DNA of 64,000 bases from Lycium barbarum (lineage: Eukaryota; Streptophyta; Magnoliopsida; Solanales; Solanaceae): assembly GCF_019175385.1 (NCBI RefSeq), contig NC_083344.1:65162782-65226781 (forward strand), written 5' to 3'. Under the pieces are notes generated by a model. The model made no database searches. It was not told the origin of the DNA and saw nothing but the letters and a program-made list of their open reading frames with translations. The translations under genes were made by a program, and so were the position numbers. The stretch's first letter is position 1. The number at the start of each line of letters is the position of its first letter. Below, piece after piece: positions 1-9,972 of the stretch.

Positions 1-539
1 AACAGATTCAATGCTGTCTGCCCCCTTCCTCCATTGCTTCTCCCAAATGCCTAGAGACCTCTTATAACAATGTCATAAAGAACATGACTGTTCCAGACCT
101 TCACAAATTTTGCTGGCAGTAGTATGAAAGGATAAACTAGGCAAGGCATGGTGTAGCGGAAGGTTTAATGGGCTTCATAGAGGAGCTATAGATGAGGAAG
201 TAGGTTAAGCATGGCGGAAACTACTAGTGTTGTACACTTCCATTTAAAGCTGAAGTTATTACTAGAATACCAAGCTAGCTGGATCTCATAACTTTAAATC
301 AATATAGTTGGGAAGTGGATCAAGTGAAACTTAACCTGATTCTCAAAACCTATTATCCTATGTTCTGGATGATTTCAATTTCATCAGACTGGATCAAATG
401 ATTCGCTCAATTCTCCATCTTAGCAAAACAAGAACTATAACAAAAGTGATTGTCTAGGGCTGAAATAGAAGTTACTATTTTATAATAAGACTGGATAGAA
501 GTCTAATCAAACATAACATATATGACCACATTCCAATTT

Positions 540-541
<2 letters not shown>
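1..541. other. no gene recognised
   Basis: AT-rich sequence without a convincing open frame, splice structure or repeat terminus on either strand. It may be flanking or untranslated sequence of a gene outside the window, but nothing shows this. Confidence 0.4.
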
Positions 542-597
<56 letters not shown>

Positions 598-614
598 CTG
601 TGTGTGTGTGTGTG
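542..614. repeat. compound (AT)n(GT)n microsatellite
   Basis: About 40 bases of AT dinucleotides pass directly into about 33 bases of TG dinucleotides with one interruption. The low-complexity open frames across it are not coding. Confidence 0.95.
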
Positions 615-1569
615 ACCACATTCCGCCGATTCTTGAATTTTCTGTTGTAGGTCTCATGTAAGCCTCAATTTTAAGAGACCACTAAATACTTCAAACAGCA
701 TCCAGTGACATTGAGAAACCATTTATCTTCTCCTCTATTATTTGACAACACAAAAACCACCCCGTCCATCCAACCCAAAACCAAAAAGCAATAAATAAAG
801 AAATGGAAAAGAAAAAAGAAGAAAAAGTGGAGGTGCGTCTATTATCTTAAACTTCAAATTTGCTACTGGTCATGGACCATTCCAGCAGCACATATGGCAA
901 AAACCCCCAACAATGGCAATTGACTGTTTAAAGACATTGCATTCCTTTGTTCTTGAATTACTATCTCTTGAACATTGTTGAATTTCCTGGAATATTCAGT
1001 AGTGGTTGTGAACTAAAATGTTGGAGGTTTTCTGACTTATGGTATTCTTGCACTGACAGAGTTAAGGAAAAGCCTGAACCTCAAAACCAATTCAAAGACA
1101 ACCAAACAACTGCTGGCTTTTGGGTGACCACCAATATCAACGTGGTGTCATTGTTGGGAGGACATAAAAAACTGAACTGAATACAATACATCTTAGTTAA
1201 AGGCACTTTCTGCTCTAAGATGAAGCTAGCAATCCTAATAAGATTTTCCAATAAGCCTGTAACTACAATGCAACAAACCTTTTTAATCATATGCCAATGT
1301 CAAGTCGAACGAGTAATGTAGATTACCCAATTTAAATTGAAGCAAATAAGAAAGCACATGTCGCATGGGGGACCACAAATCATATTGCATCATCTATGCA
1401 GGGAGACATAGTGCCTTTTACCACCTCCATACAACATCTTGCACGGCTACAACCTCAACGCGGAAAGTGTGACAATGCCAATATCTATTAGGGTTTAAGT
1501 GCAAACCATAATTTTTACACGCTCTTAAATGAGGAAAGGTGCAAGGGAAAGAGAACGTTAAAAAGTACT
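615..1569. other. no gene recognised
   Basis: Short open frames of 60-80 codons occur on both strands, but none has a recognisable family signature. No transposon ends were seen. Confidence 0.4.
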
Positions 1570-1778
1570 TTTTTTTTTTATAATTGGTGGTGTCGGGGCC
1601 AACTTGAGCTACCTCCACCAATCAAAAATTGTGTAACTCTGTACACCAAGACTTAAACATATCGAAAGAAATCATCTAACTATTTTTTTTTATTTTTTTT
1701 GGGCCTCTGTTGTAGCTTGAACCCTAGTCCCAGATAGTTTTCACCCACTTTATTGACGGTTAGGCCACACCTCTAGGT
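1570..1778 (-). mobile_element. tRNA-derived SINE, degenerate
   Basis: Read on the minus strand, a tRNA-like head (about 1778-1700) leads to a tail ending in the bases complementary to the ggtggtgtcgggg stretch near 1585. The T run at 1570 is the poly(A)-side end. The layout and tail match the better-preserved copy at 16673-16893. The T-rich stretch at 1680-1700 is an expansion inside the element. Family membership is judged from shared layout and memory of Solanaceae SINEs, not from a search. Confidence 0.6.
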
Positions 1779-2622
1779 GTAAGAAAATAATAAAAAAATA
1801 TTTGCAATGCAAGGAATTGAATGTATTAGTTGCTACGGAAATGCCATGGAAGGATAATTTAATGATTAAGAATGGGTAAGAAATTCAGTATAAGCATGCG
1901 CGTAAATAAATCTGAAATAAACCAAGCTTAATGTAGACTCTTCGAGAGGGAGCACATAAGTATTTGGGCATTGACCTTAACTTGTGAGGTGAGCCGCCCA
2001 GGCTAGGTTGCACCTAAGTTGATCTAAGCTCATCTCAATCACACCTTCATCAATACTTAGGGAACCTAATTAAAAGTTGATTTTGCATTCAAATAATCGG
2101 AGCATTCTAAGTGGGAAAGGCAATCCACATATAAACCACTCCCAAAATAGCAAACACAGCAGTGGAATGCATCCCGCGATAAAACAGAACCACGTCCTAT
2201 AATTTCAAAGTTATCCAAGAGTGGATATTCTACAAAGAAGACCAGATGCAAAATATCTGTCTGTTACAAATTCTCCTTTAGGCTAAAATCCTAAGCGTAT
2301 TCTGGTGCTGCCAATGTTCTCAGCTCCATAAACCAATTTCTCCACCGTATGACGAAATAGTGTAACATATAATGCAAAAGATTCGTCTTCGAAGTTAAAC
2401 TTCTTATGACATTTCATCTGATTAAGTACTTCTATAGCAGTTACTTAAAAAACAAGCCATTCAAAATGCATGCGTTGAACCTTCAGAATTGAGAAAAAGG
2501 AAATCCATTTTAAGCTACTCAGATACCGACGCAAAGCAACAGAATCAGTCAATCAACAATTAAAATTCTTTTATTTATTTAAAATTTAAGCATGGGTTCG
2601 TCCATAGTAAACGACTTCTCAA
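1779..2622. other. no gene recognised
   Basis: No supported gene or element boundary was found. The 61-codon frame near 2066-2251 has no family signature. Confidence 0.4.
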
Positions 2623-2702
2623 CTACAACAAACAACAACAACATGCCTAGCGTAATCCCACAAAGTGGGGTCTGGGGAAGTAGAGTGTACGCAGACCTTA
2701 TC
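2623..2702 (-). mobile_element. 3' tail fragment of an RTE-type LINE or its partner SINE
   Basis: The sequence begins with a CAA repeat and continues with a GTAATCCCAC...GGGGTCTGGGG...GTACGCAGACC block. This is the reverse complement of the conserved 3' end seen at 14290-14420, where the repeat reads TTG. Only the last 80 bases are present, so this is a strongly 5'-truncated insertion. TS-type SINEs and RTE LINEs of Solanaceae share this tail, so which one was the source cannot be told. Confidence 0.7.
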
Positions 2703-2840
2703 TAAATATTTTTTCCAGTAAAATTAACATCTTAAAAAATATTTGGAGGAAAATATTTTGTTTATAAACTCAATTATGTTTTGAATGTTCTCTACAATCT
2801 CCACAATATGAAAATAGCTAGCAACACCCCTATTTATAAT

Positions 2841-3045
2841 ACTCCCTCTGTTTCGACTTGTTTGTCTAGTTTAGACTTGATACGGAGTTTAAAAAAGTAA
2901 GGAAAACTTTTGAATCTTGGGGTTGTTAACTAAGGGTATGTATAATGTACCAAAATGTCCTTTAATCTTGTAATCTTAAACATCGCAGGTGGAAAGTTAA
3001 CAGGCTCCAAAGGAAAGTAAGCAAGCAAATTGAAACGGAGGGAGT
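2841..3045. mobile_element. Stowaway-like MITE
   Basis: The element starts ACTCCCTCTGTTTC and ends GAAACGGAGGGAGT, a terminal inverted repeat of about 14 bases with one mismatch. It is about 205 bases long and has no coding capacity. The CTCCCTC-type terminus is the hallmark of Tc1/mariner-derived Stowaway MITEs, which duplicate TA on insertion. The left flank ends in AT and the right flank reads TGTA, so the duplication is not clean. Confidence 0.7.
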
Positions 3046-3223
3046 TGTACGAAACTTAATTTGACCAAAAAAAAATATTCCTATATAAATTCAAACTAGA
3101 CATGAATTAAAATACCAAATCCTAATTAATTTTGATCAACTATTTTCCAAGAGTACTTATTCAAGAAGTTGTGGAATAAATAGCACCAGAGAGAGATATA
3201 GATCACTTTGAATTTTTGTTCAC

Positions 3224-3564
3224 CTTTCAGCAACGATAGAGAGGGAATAATCAGAGCAGTGTCTAACACGTATAGTATGAAGAGATCCATCACTCCAAAG
3301 GACAACACATCGAAGCATACAATCAATCTTACGCTCAAAATCAGGTGTCCAATAACGAGGCAACTCAGTCACCGAATCAAATTGAGTTTCCACATCGAAG
3401 AGAGTGTTGAGGTAGGGATCCTTACAAGCTTGGAACCATGATTTGCAGACAAACATGGGTCCAACCCATCTTTCAGGGAGAGATAGGCGTGAGAGGATGT
3501 TGATGAGACATACTTGGGTTAATTCGGACCACTTTCCTGACTCTGCTTTATCTTCCATTTCCAT
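3224..3564 (-). pseudogene. F-box gene, first exon only (truncated)
   Basis: Starting at the ATG at 3564, about 114 codons encode an N-terminal F-box-like domain. It opens with W-S-E-L (residues 13-16), then a leucine-rich F-box helix pair (residues 18-35), then a V-C-K-S-W-F-Q-A-C-K-D-P signature (about residues 39-50) typical of plant F-box/LRR proteins of the At3g48880/SKIP type. These act as substrate receptors in SCF ubiquitin ligases. The frame ends at an AAAG|GTGAAC donor (3224/3223) after I-V-A-E-R. In relatives the leucine-rich exon follows at that point. No such exon was found on the minus strand between 3223 and 1, so the gene looks truncated. Alternatively the second exon lies beyond the window behind a very long intron. 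The family call comes from motif recognition. Confidence 0.6.
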
Positions 3565-3928
3565 ACTTTTTCGTGTTATCGTTTGAACAAGATTTTAAAA
3601 GGTGCAATTTGTGTTGTGTATCTCATATATCTAATTAGAAAAAGGGTCAAAAATATCCTTTAAACTATTCCAAATAGATCATATTTACCATTCGTGGTCG
3701 TCCCCGACTCCCCGTTACGTTTATTTGCACAAAAATTCCAATGAGTCAAATAAGCTCAAAAATATCAGCCCCTCCCCCCCTCCCCCCCCCCCACCACCCA
3801 CGAATCCCCCATAGTATGTACAAATACTACTCGATACTATTTTTTACTAACATACCGAATATAAAAAAAATAAGTAAAAAAATCAATTATTCTGTTGAAA
3901 CAAATATTTTACTCCATACCAAACACGA

Positions 3929-4012
3929 TCACTTTCCCGACTCTTCGTTATCTTTCATTTCCTGACTTTCATGCTGTGGTTTCAACTTGGAGTTTAAAAG
4001 GTACAACTTGTG
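3929..4012 (-). repeat. decayed duplicate of the F-box gene 5' end
   Basis: This stretch aligns with 3529-3614 over about 85 bases with frequent substitutions. It covers the proximal upstream sequence, the start codon and the first codons. Its frame runs eight codons past the ATG and then meets a stop. The pair lies 400 bases apart in the same orientation, which suggests a local tandem duplication whose copies have since diverged. Confidence 0.65.
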
Positions 4013-5441
4013 CTTAGGGTTGGTCATTTTTGTCCTCGTATGGCAAAAATAATTGGGATTCTTTTCATTTTGACCCATCGTCCGAAATTAATTACGGAGG
4101 GCTAGCTAAAATATTCAAAATTTATACATTGGTTATGTATATTTATGTATATTGTACGTATATTTATATTCAATAATACAAGACATATATATTTACGGGC
4201 TATTATTCTTTTGAACTGTCCAAATATATAATTATCCCTTCTTTTTACTTTACAAGAATGGTAAGGTAAAGTCTAGCCTCCTTACTTGTATATCTCTCTT
4301 TTAATTTTTAATAACAAGGTTGCTAGACATACTATCTAGTCGTATAAATTCACTAAAAAAGATTAATATGCTTTTAACTATTCGTGCATTCTCCATTCTT
4401 CTTCTTCTTCTGAGTTTTGACCCACCCACCCCGAAAACAACCAGAAATATAAACAATTCAATTCTAAGTATTATTTAATTCAACTTCAAATCCAAATAAG
4501 ACAGGGGCGGACCCATGTACTATTTTTTGGTGCTCGAGCATTCATTAATCACGATGGATACTCTATGTAGACATATAGCGAATATTGAAATTTTGGTATA
4601 AATTAATAAATAGCACCCAAAAATAATAAAAGGTCTTGGTGCTCTGGTTAAAAAGTTGTAGGCTTTACACTAGGCCATGGAGAAGCCAAGTACAAGTCCC
4701 ACTGAAAGCATATATTTTTTGTTGATTTTAAGATGAGCATCAGGACCATTGAATCCCGAGTTCGCCAATGAAATAAGAAATAGCTCTTACAAAACTCTAG
4801 CTAAAAAAGTCAATTTTTTACATTTAAAAAAATGATTGAAATTCAAAAACTCGTTATTGGGTATTCTTAAGTTCTAATTTAATATTGTTTTTTAAAACAA
4901 GAAATATAATTCTACATTATTGAGCTACTGTTACCAAAGAGTCCTTCCATCACTTTGTGACTATGAAAATAGCAAAATTCTTTTAGTGAAGCAGTCTCCT
5001 TCTATTATTCTATAATCAATAGCGAAGCCAAGCACTCCAAGTCCTTTAATTGGTGCGAGCAAATCTTGAATGTGTGTTTGAGTTGCTTTTAACGTGCTCG
5101 AAAAATTTATGATTAAAGTATAGAGTTTAAGGCAATTCAGTAAGAGAAGTTGGAAAATGTCATGACGCGATTTCTGACCGATTTGTAATTGACACTCAAT
5201 TCTGAGGGGCGGTAAAATTAGCCATAAAAATGTGATCCCCGAATTAGCTCATTCTATCAGCTCAAATAAAAATTGAGTTTGATTTGAGCTAAATATTCAG
5301 ACCAAATTGACCCATGAGAACTATACATTGTGAAATCATTTTAAAAGACTTTTTTGGATATAATAAAGAAAAAAAATATTAGATAATTGAACAAATTATT
5401 AAAAAAAAAAACAAAGTAATCTAAAAACTATGTAAGAATTT
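4013..5441. other. no gene recognised; possible SINE-like segment
   Basis: AT-rich intergenic sequence. Around 4630-4705 there is a weak tRNA-like A/B-box arrangement (a CTGGTTAA-type block and a GTACAAGTCC-type block), followed by sequence that could be a SINE body. It is too degenerate to call. No coding region was found. Confidence 0.35.
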
Positions 5442-6967
5442 CATTTTTTTTGCACGGATTGCCCTTCGTTTGGGGTGGTCTTTAAATTTTGCCCCTCAAA
5501 TTTGTGGTCTTTAAATTTTGCCCTTCATAGTTGTGGTCTTTAAATTTTGCCCTTTGCTTGGAAAGATGAGCGAATACATGAAGTTCTGGGTTCGAACCCC
5601 CGCTCAGGCATAAAATAAAAAAATAATTTCGCAAGGCAGGACTGGGGGAGTGTATGTCGGATCCAGCATACAATCTTTAAGAAAAAGTTAAAGTTATGCC
5701 GTATCCGGCATAACTAAAAGTCTGTCCCTCAAGGCAAAGTCTGCCCCCTCCGGCAGACTTTTAGTTAAACATAACTAAAAGTCTGCCGGAGAGGGCATAC
5801 AAAATTTAAACTTTACCTTATAAGGCAAACTTTTTTTTTTTTTGGTTGAAAGTCTATTTTATTCCATCCAAAAAACTTGTACAGCACAAAGTTGAAGCTG
5901 ACCTTCAACTGTACATGGTAAAATTCCTACTCACTAACTTGTATAAGTCAAGCTAGGAGCAACTATTACATTAAAAAAACAACAGCCAGTTTCAATCAAC
6001 TACACTTAGCTAGGGATAGCAATTCATAGCAGCAAGAGCTCTCTGCCATTTGAAGTTGTTCCTGCCTTGGATGTGAATATGTTGTGCAATCTCTCTGCAG
6101 AGTCTATCAGGAAGAAACTGAGTGTTTTGAAATCTGAGTAGGTTCCTTTCTCTCCAAACCAATGCCACTAGCATACCAAAAATGCAGCAAGTAATGGAGC
6201 AGTGGCCTGATTTGTGTCTAGCAATGTGTGAGATCCATTTAATTTCATCTTGCTAGCCCCCTATTCTTCTAGTGTACCCCAGCCATACCAACAATCTGTA
6301 CCACAACCCTTTTGTGATGGAGCATTCAAAATAAAGATGGGAAAATGTTTCTTGGGTCTGCCCACAGAAGATGCAATTAGGTGGCACTTGAAGGCCAAAT
6401 TTGTGAAGTCTATCAACAGTTGTTAATCTACCTTGTATTGCCAGCCAAAGTGTGAATTTGTATATGGGATGGACATTTGGTTGCAGCATAATACTTTTCC
6501 ATGTAACTTTGGTATATATGCTTGAAAAAATACATATATATGCTTCAAGACAAAGTTTGCTCATAAGGCATAAGTATGCGCCCATCGGCATAAGTTTGGT
6601 AAATCCTTAACGAGTTTATGCCGATGGGGGCATACTTTTAATGGGCAAACTTTTATGCCGGATCCGGCATAAACTTGTGAAGGAATTATCAAAGTTATGC
6701 CGGAACCGGCATACTTATGCCAAGTCTGCCATAAAGCATAAGTATGCGGGGTCCGGCATAACTTTGCTAATTCCTTCACAAGTGTATGTCGATGGGGGCA
6801 TAGCGAAATTTAAACTTTGCCTTGCGATTTTTTTTTTAAATTTTGACTGTGTGGGGTTCGAACCTGAAACCCATGAGATTTAGCGAAGGGCAAAATTTAA
6901 AGATTTCAAATATGAAGGGCAAAATTTAAAGACCACCCCAAAAGAAGGGCAATTCTGCGAATTGCCC
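5442..6967. mobile_element. MULE-like foldback element with 9-bp target duplication
   Basis: The ends are long inverted repeats. The left arm carries GCCCTTCGTTTGGGGTGGTC and several copies of CTTTAAATTTTGCCC. The right arm is its reverse complement. The 9-base sequence TAAGAATTT flanks both sides (5433-5441 and 6968-6976), the duplication length typical of Mutator-like elements. The inner part is built of palindromic units related to ATGCCGGATCCGGCAT. No transposase is encoded, so it would be non-autonomous. A LINE fragment is nested inside it. The class rests on duplication length and terminal structure. Confidence 0.65.
5831..6545 (-). mobile_element. 5'-truncated LINE (RT zinc-binding domain end)
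   Basis: The minus-strand frame 6591-6253 contains, from roughly residue 35 on, a zf-RVT type domain: W-L-A-I-Q-G-R-L near residue 50, C-I-F-C-G at about 73-77, and H-L-Y-F-E-C about ten residues later. This is the C-terminal zinc-binding region of plant LINE reverse transcriptases. Downstream sequence continues to a T run at 5831-5843, the poly(A) tail read on the minus strand. Only about 700 bases are present. The insertion lies inside the foldback element, so it is the younger of the two. No unambiguous target duplication was seen. Confidence 0.7.
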
Positions 6968-6976
6968 TAAGAATTT

Positions 6977-7417
6977 AGTGAGTTGGACATTGACCCATTA
7001 TTCGGTCCATCTTGACTCAGCCCATTTCAGTCCAAGTAATCCTTGAACTGGTCATTGACCCATCCGTTTATTAACTCGGTCAAAGTCCTTTGATGAAACA
7101 ACTTAGTATGTATAGATTGTATAAAATTTCAAGAAATCACATGGATGGCAATAGCTGTAACAACGAATCTTTTCCACCCCATTGTAACTTATAGGAGTCT
7201 AAATTTCCCTTAAGTGGAGCCCAAAATATAAGTGCTATAACAAAAATATTGTATCTATATGCTTATACGATTTGATTTTTTTTTTTTTAATTGGCTGCCA
7301 ATTTTGTGTTGATTGGTAGGTAGTAAGTATTTCATTTAATTGGGATGCATTCCTAGCAGAATTTGATTAATTAGTCTATCATTTGCACTTGTGGTCCTTT
7401 AATTTGGCTGATAATAT
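6977..7417. other. no gene recognised
   Basis: AT-rich intergenic sequence with no supported gene or repeat boundary. Confidence 0.4.
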
Positions 7418-7690
7418 CACTACAAGAAAAACAGACCTTTACCGAGAAAATATCCGATCGCTGGAAGTCTTATTCCGATAGCTATTTGTCAACGACCGCG
7501 AAAAATCTGATCATCGCCGGTTGGTAAAAGCGTCAACGTTAAAATCCATAACAAGAAATCCGCTCGTTATAACTTCTTTCAACGAACAAATTTTCTCCAC
7601 TGATTATCATTTCGGTCGCTAAAAACATTTAATCGTTGCAACAAATCCAATCATTAAAAGTGATTTTAAAAACAGAATTGCACCTCTAAT
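7418..7690 (+). mobile_element. CACTA-type transposon terminus
   Basis: The motif CACTACAAGAAAA is preceded by TAT and followed by short GC-richer subterminal units (ATCCGATCGCTGG, CCGATAGC, CGACCGCG). CACTACAAGAAAA is the common terminal sequence of plant En/Spm-type (CACTA) elements. The matching TTTTCTTGTAGTG end was not seen in the downstream sequence, and no transposase frame is evident. The element is therefore truncated, deleted or non-autonomous. Confidence 0.55.
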
Positions 7691-9972
7691 TGTCTGTTAA
7701 CTTTCAACAACAGCGAAGAGTAGCAAACTAAATAGCGACCATACTTTCATTTCCATTCAAATAACACGTCTAAAACACACAATATAATGAATATTCACAT
7801 AAAATTTAATAGATAATTACAGAGAACTACACATATTACAAAAAAACATACTTATACAGATGGTAAGACATTATATTGGTCAACTCCTAACAAAAGAGAA
7901 CATGGAATTGTAACATGTATAAATAAGAACATCTTTAATAAACTCCTAATAACACAGGAAGTTGGTCTCTCTTTGTGCTTCAACTTCTTCTTACTTGCTT
8001 TGCACTTCCTTCCCTTTGTAAAAATCTTGATCTGTTAAAAAGGACAATGTTAAAAAATGTTTTGTAGAACCATTGAGTCCCAATCATAGAAACAAGCTTG
8101 CAGTTTAGAACCAACACATTCACTTAGCACATGGAGTCTGGATATGCCATCCTGCACTTCACACACGGTCAAAATATACAATCAGGCTGGAGCTAGAGAA
8201 AACAAAAAAAAGAGATCATGAATTTACTGGATATAAGGTAGATATAGATTTTGGTAGACTGATCTTGAAAGTTGAAAGCATAAGCAATAAGTTTTTGAGT
8301 GGTTAGAGAAGGAAGACATCACCAATAGTCCCCACATGGAGATTATCACAACAACATACCCAGTGTAATCCCACAAGGAGATTATCACAACACAATTCTG
8401 AAAATCTCCTTTTTTCCACTCATCTGCAAGTAGCTTGAATATTGGTAAAGATTAATGTAACTATAGTTTACTAGAATGTAATTAATGAACACAACCAATT
8501 TCCCTGGTAAAACATCTTTAAAATGTCAATTTAGTTTCATAAACTACACCACTCATCTCTTAAATGGTTTTGTTCCAAATATTATAATACATTTGGAGAT
8601 GAAATTCCATGGTAATTGGACTTCTAACATCAAAGTGCAAGCAATAAATATATGAAACTCATATCAAACTCAAAGTTAGTCAAAACCCTACAATTACCAA
8701 GTATTATATACAAATTGATCAAGATTAATGTTCCAGTTAATACAATTATGTGCATATTTAGTTACATGGGTTCTGTATGCTATAGTGAGTAAACTACAGT
8801 ATAGATCAAGCATAATATAGATAATAGTACTCGAAAGCAGCTAATCCTTCTATTCAACACGCTTCTAAACACTAATTCTATCACGGGGTCTCATGAACGT
8901 GTAAATCCATCCTTGGACTAGTTTCTATGGATCACAAATGATATTAACATGTTTCTAGTGAGGCATTTCTAAAGCATGACTAGAGCAGCTTTGTTCTAGA
9001 ACTTTTTGCATGAATCAGAACTAATGGATTTTGCTAAAATTGGAACAGAGAACATAAATGTTCAAACTATTGAAGGTCTTCAGCAAAGTACTAAAATCAA
9101 AATGAAGGCAAGCCTTTTCAAAGTAGCATTCGAAAAGCACAAAAATGATAACAAACAACTTCCCGTCCAACACAGTCATTGCTCTGCTCATATACTCCTA
9201 ATTTTTGCCCAGGAATGTTCTCTAGGATCAAATCTTTCAGCAGTCCTGTGGTAAAATTTAATCAGAAAGGAGATAGGAGAACAGAGCAGAAAAACTTTAA
9301 CCAAAAACAAATGCCTCTAAACATACACGGTTGTGAAATTCGTGCATAACAAGAGCAACAGATTGGAAAACCAAGTCAGTCTCTTCCTTGGGGAAGATAT
9401 GAACAATTATAAAAGTGATAGGAGACATGAGGCACAATGTCAAGTATCATTCAAACATACAGTTCAAAGAAGGTGCCGAAAAAAAGGCAATTTCATAACT
9501 TACGCCAAGTAATTGCTTCCATCATATCCACCAAAAGCATAAAATGCACCAATGAGTTCTGCTGCAGCAAAAGAAATCCAGTACTTTTTGTTTTTTGATA
9601 AAGAACAAATACTCCAGTACTTGTAACAACATATTTAATAATCTCTAAGCTAGAACTGAGACTTGTCCCTAAAAGTGACCCAATGACACCCACACGCATC
9701 CTCAAGCTAGAAAAGAATATACACAACTATTTAACTCTCCCCATTATGGAATTCTAATGTAGGTTCAGTTAAATACATTTACCAATCAAACCCAACTACT
9801 TGAAAAAGATATCAGTCAGTCCAAACTTTAAAAATAATAATTCATCAGTCCATGTATGAGCTCACAGACCCATTTTCCATAGTCTCCTCAATGACTGAAT
9901 GAGAACTGAATTCACAATGTGAGAGAGAACTACCAAGCATTCTCCTGCATTTAAACAAGAAAATGAAAGGAA
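7691..9972. other. no gene recognised; likely includes the 3' flank of the FRS gene
   Basis: No coding region is supported. The part next to 9972 would contain the 3' untranslated region of the FRS9-like gene, whose poly(A) site could not be placed. The only clear structure is the very short retroposon insertion at 8338-8392. Confidence 0.4.
8338..8392 (-). mobile_element. ultra-short (23-bp) RTE/SINE tail insertion with TSD
   Basis: The 16-base sequence ggagattatcacaaca occurs perfectly at 8338-8353 and 8377-8392. Between them lie 23 bases (8354-8376) that match the extreme 3' end of the RTE LINE/TS-type SINE tail read on the minus strand. This is the expected footprint of target-primed reverse transcription that stopped almost at once. 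Confidence 0.75.

Noticed and set aside
475..657. Open frame of alternating Thr-His and Ile-Tyr over the AT/GT repeat
   Set aside because: Pure microsatellite translation without any flanking coding signal.
9006..9254. 82-codon plus-strand frame as a gene
   Set aside because: No family signature, no splice context, and it lies in the 3' flank of the FRS gene on the other strand.
7418..9972. Complete CACTA transposon reaching to the FRS gene
   Set aside because: No second terminus TTTTCTTGTAGTG and no transposase frame could be found.
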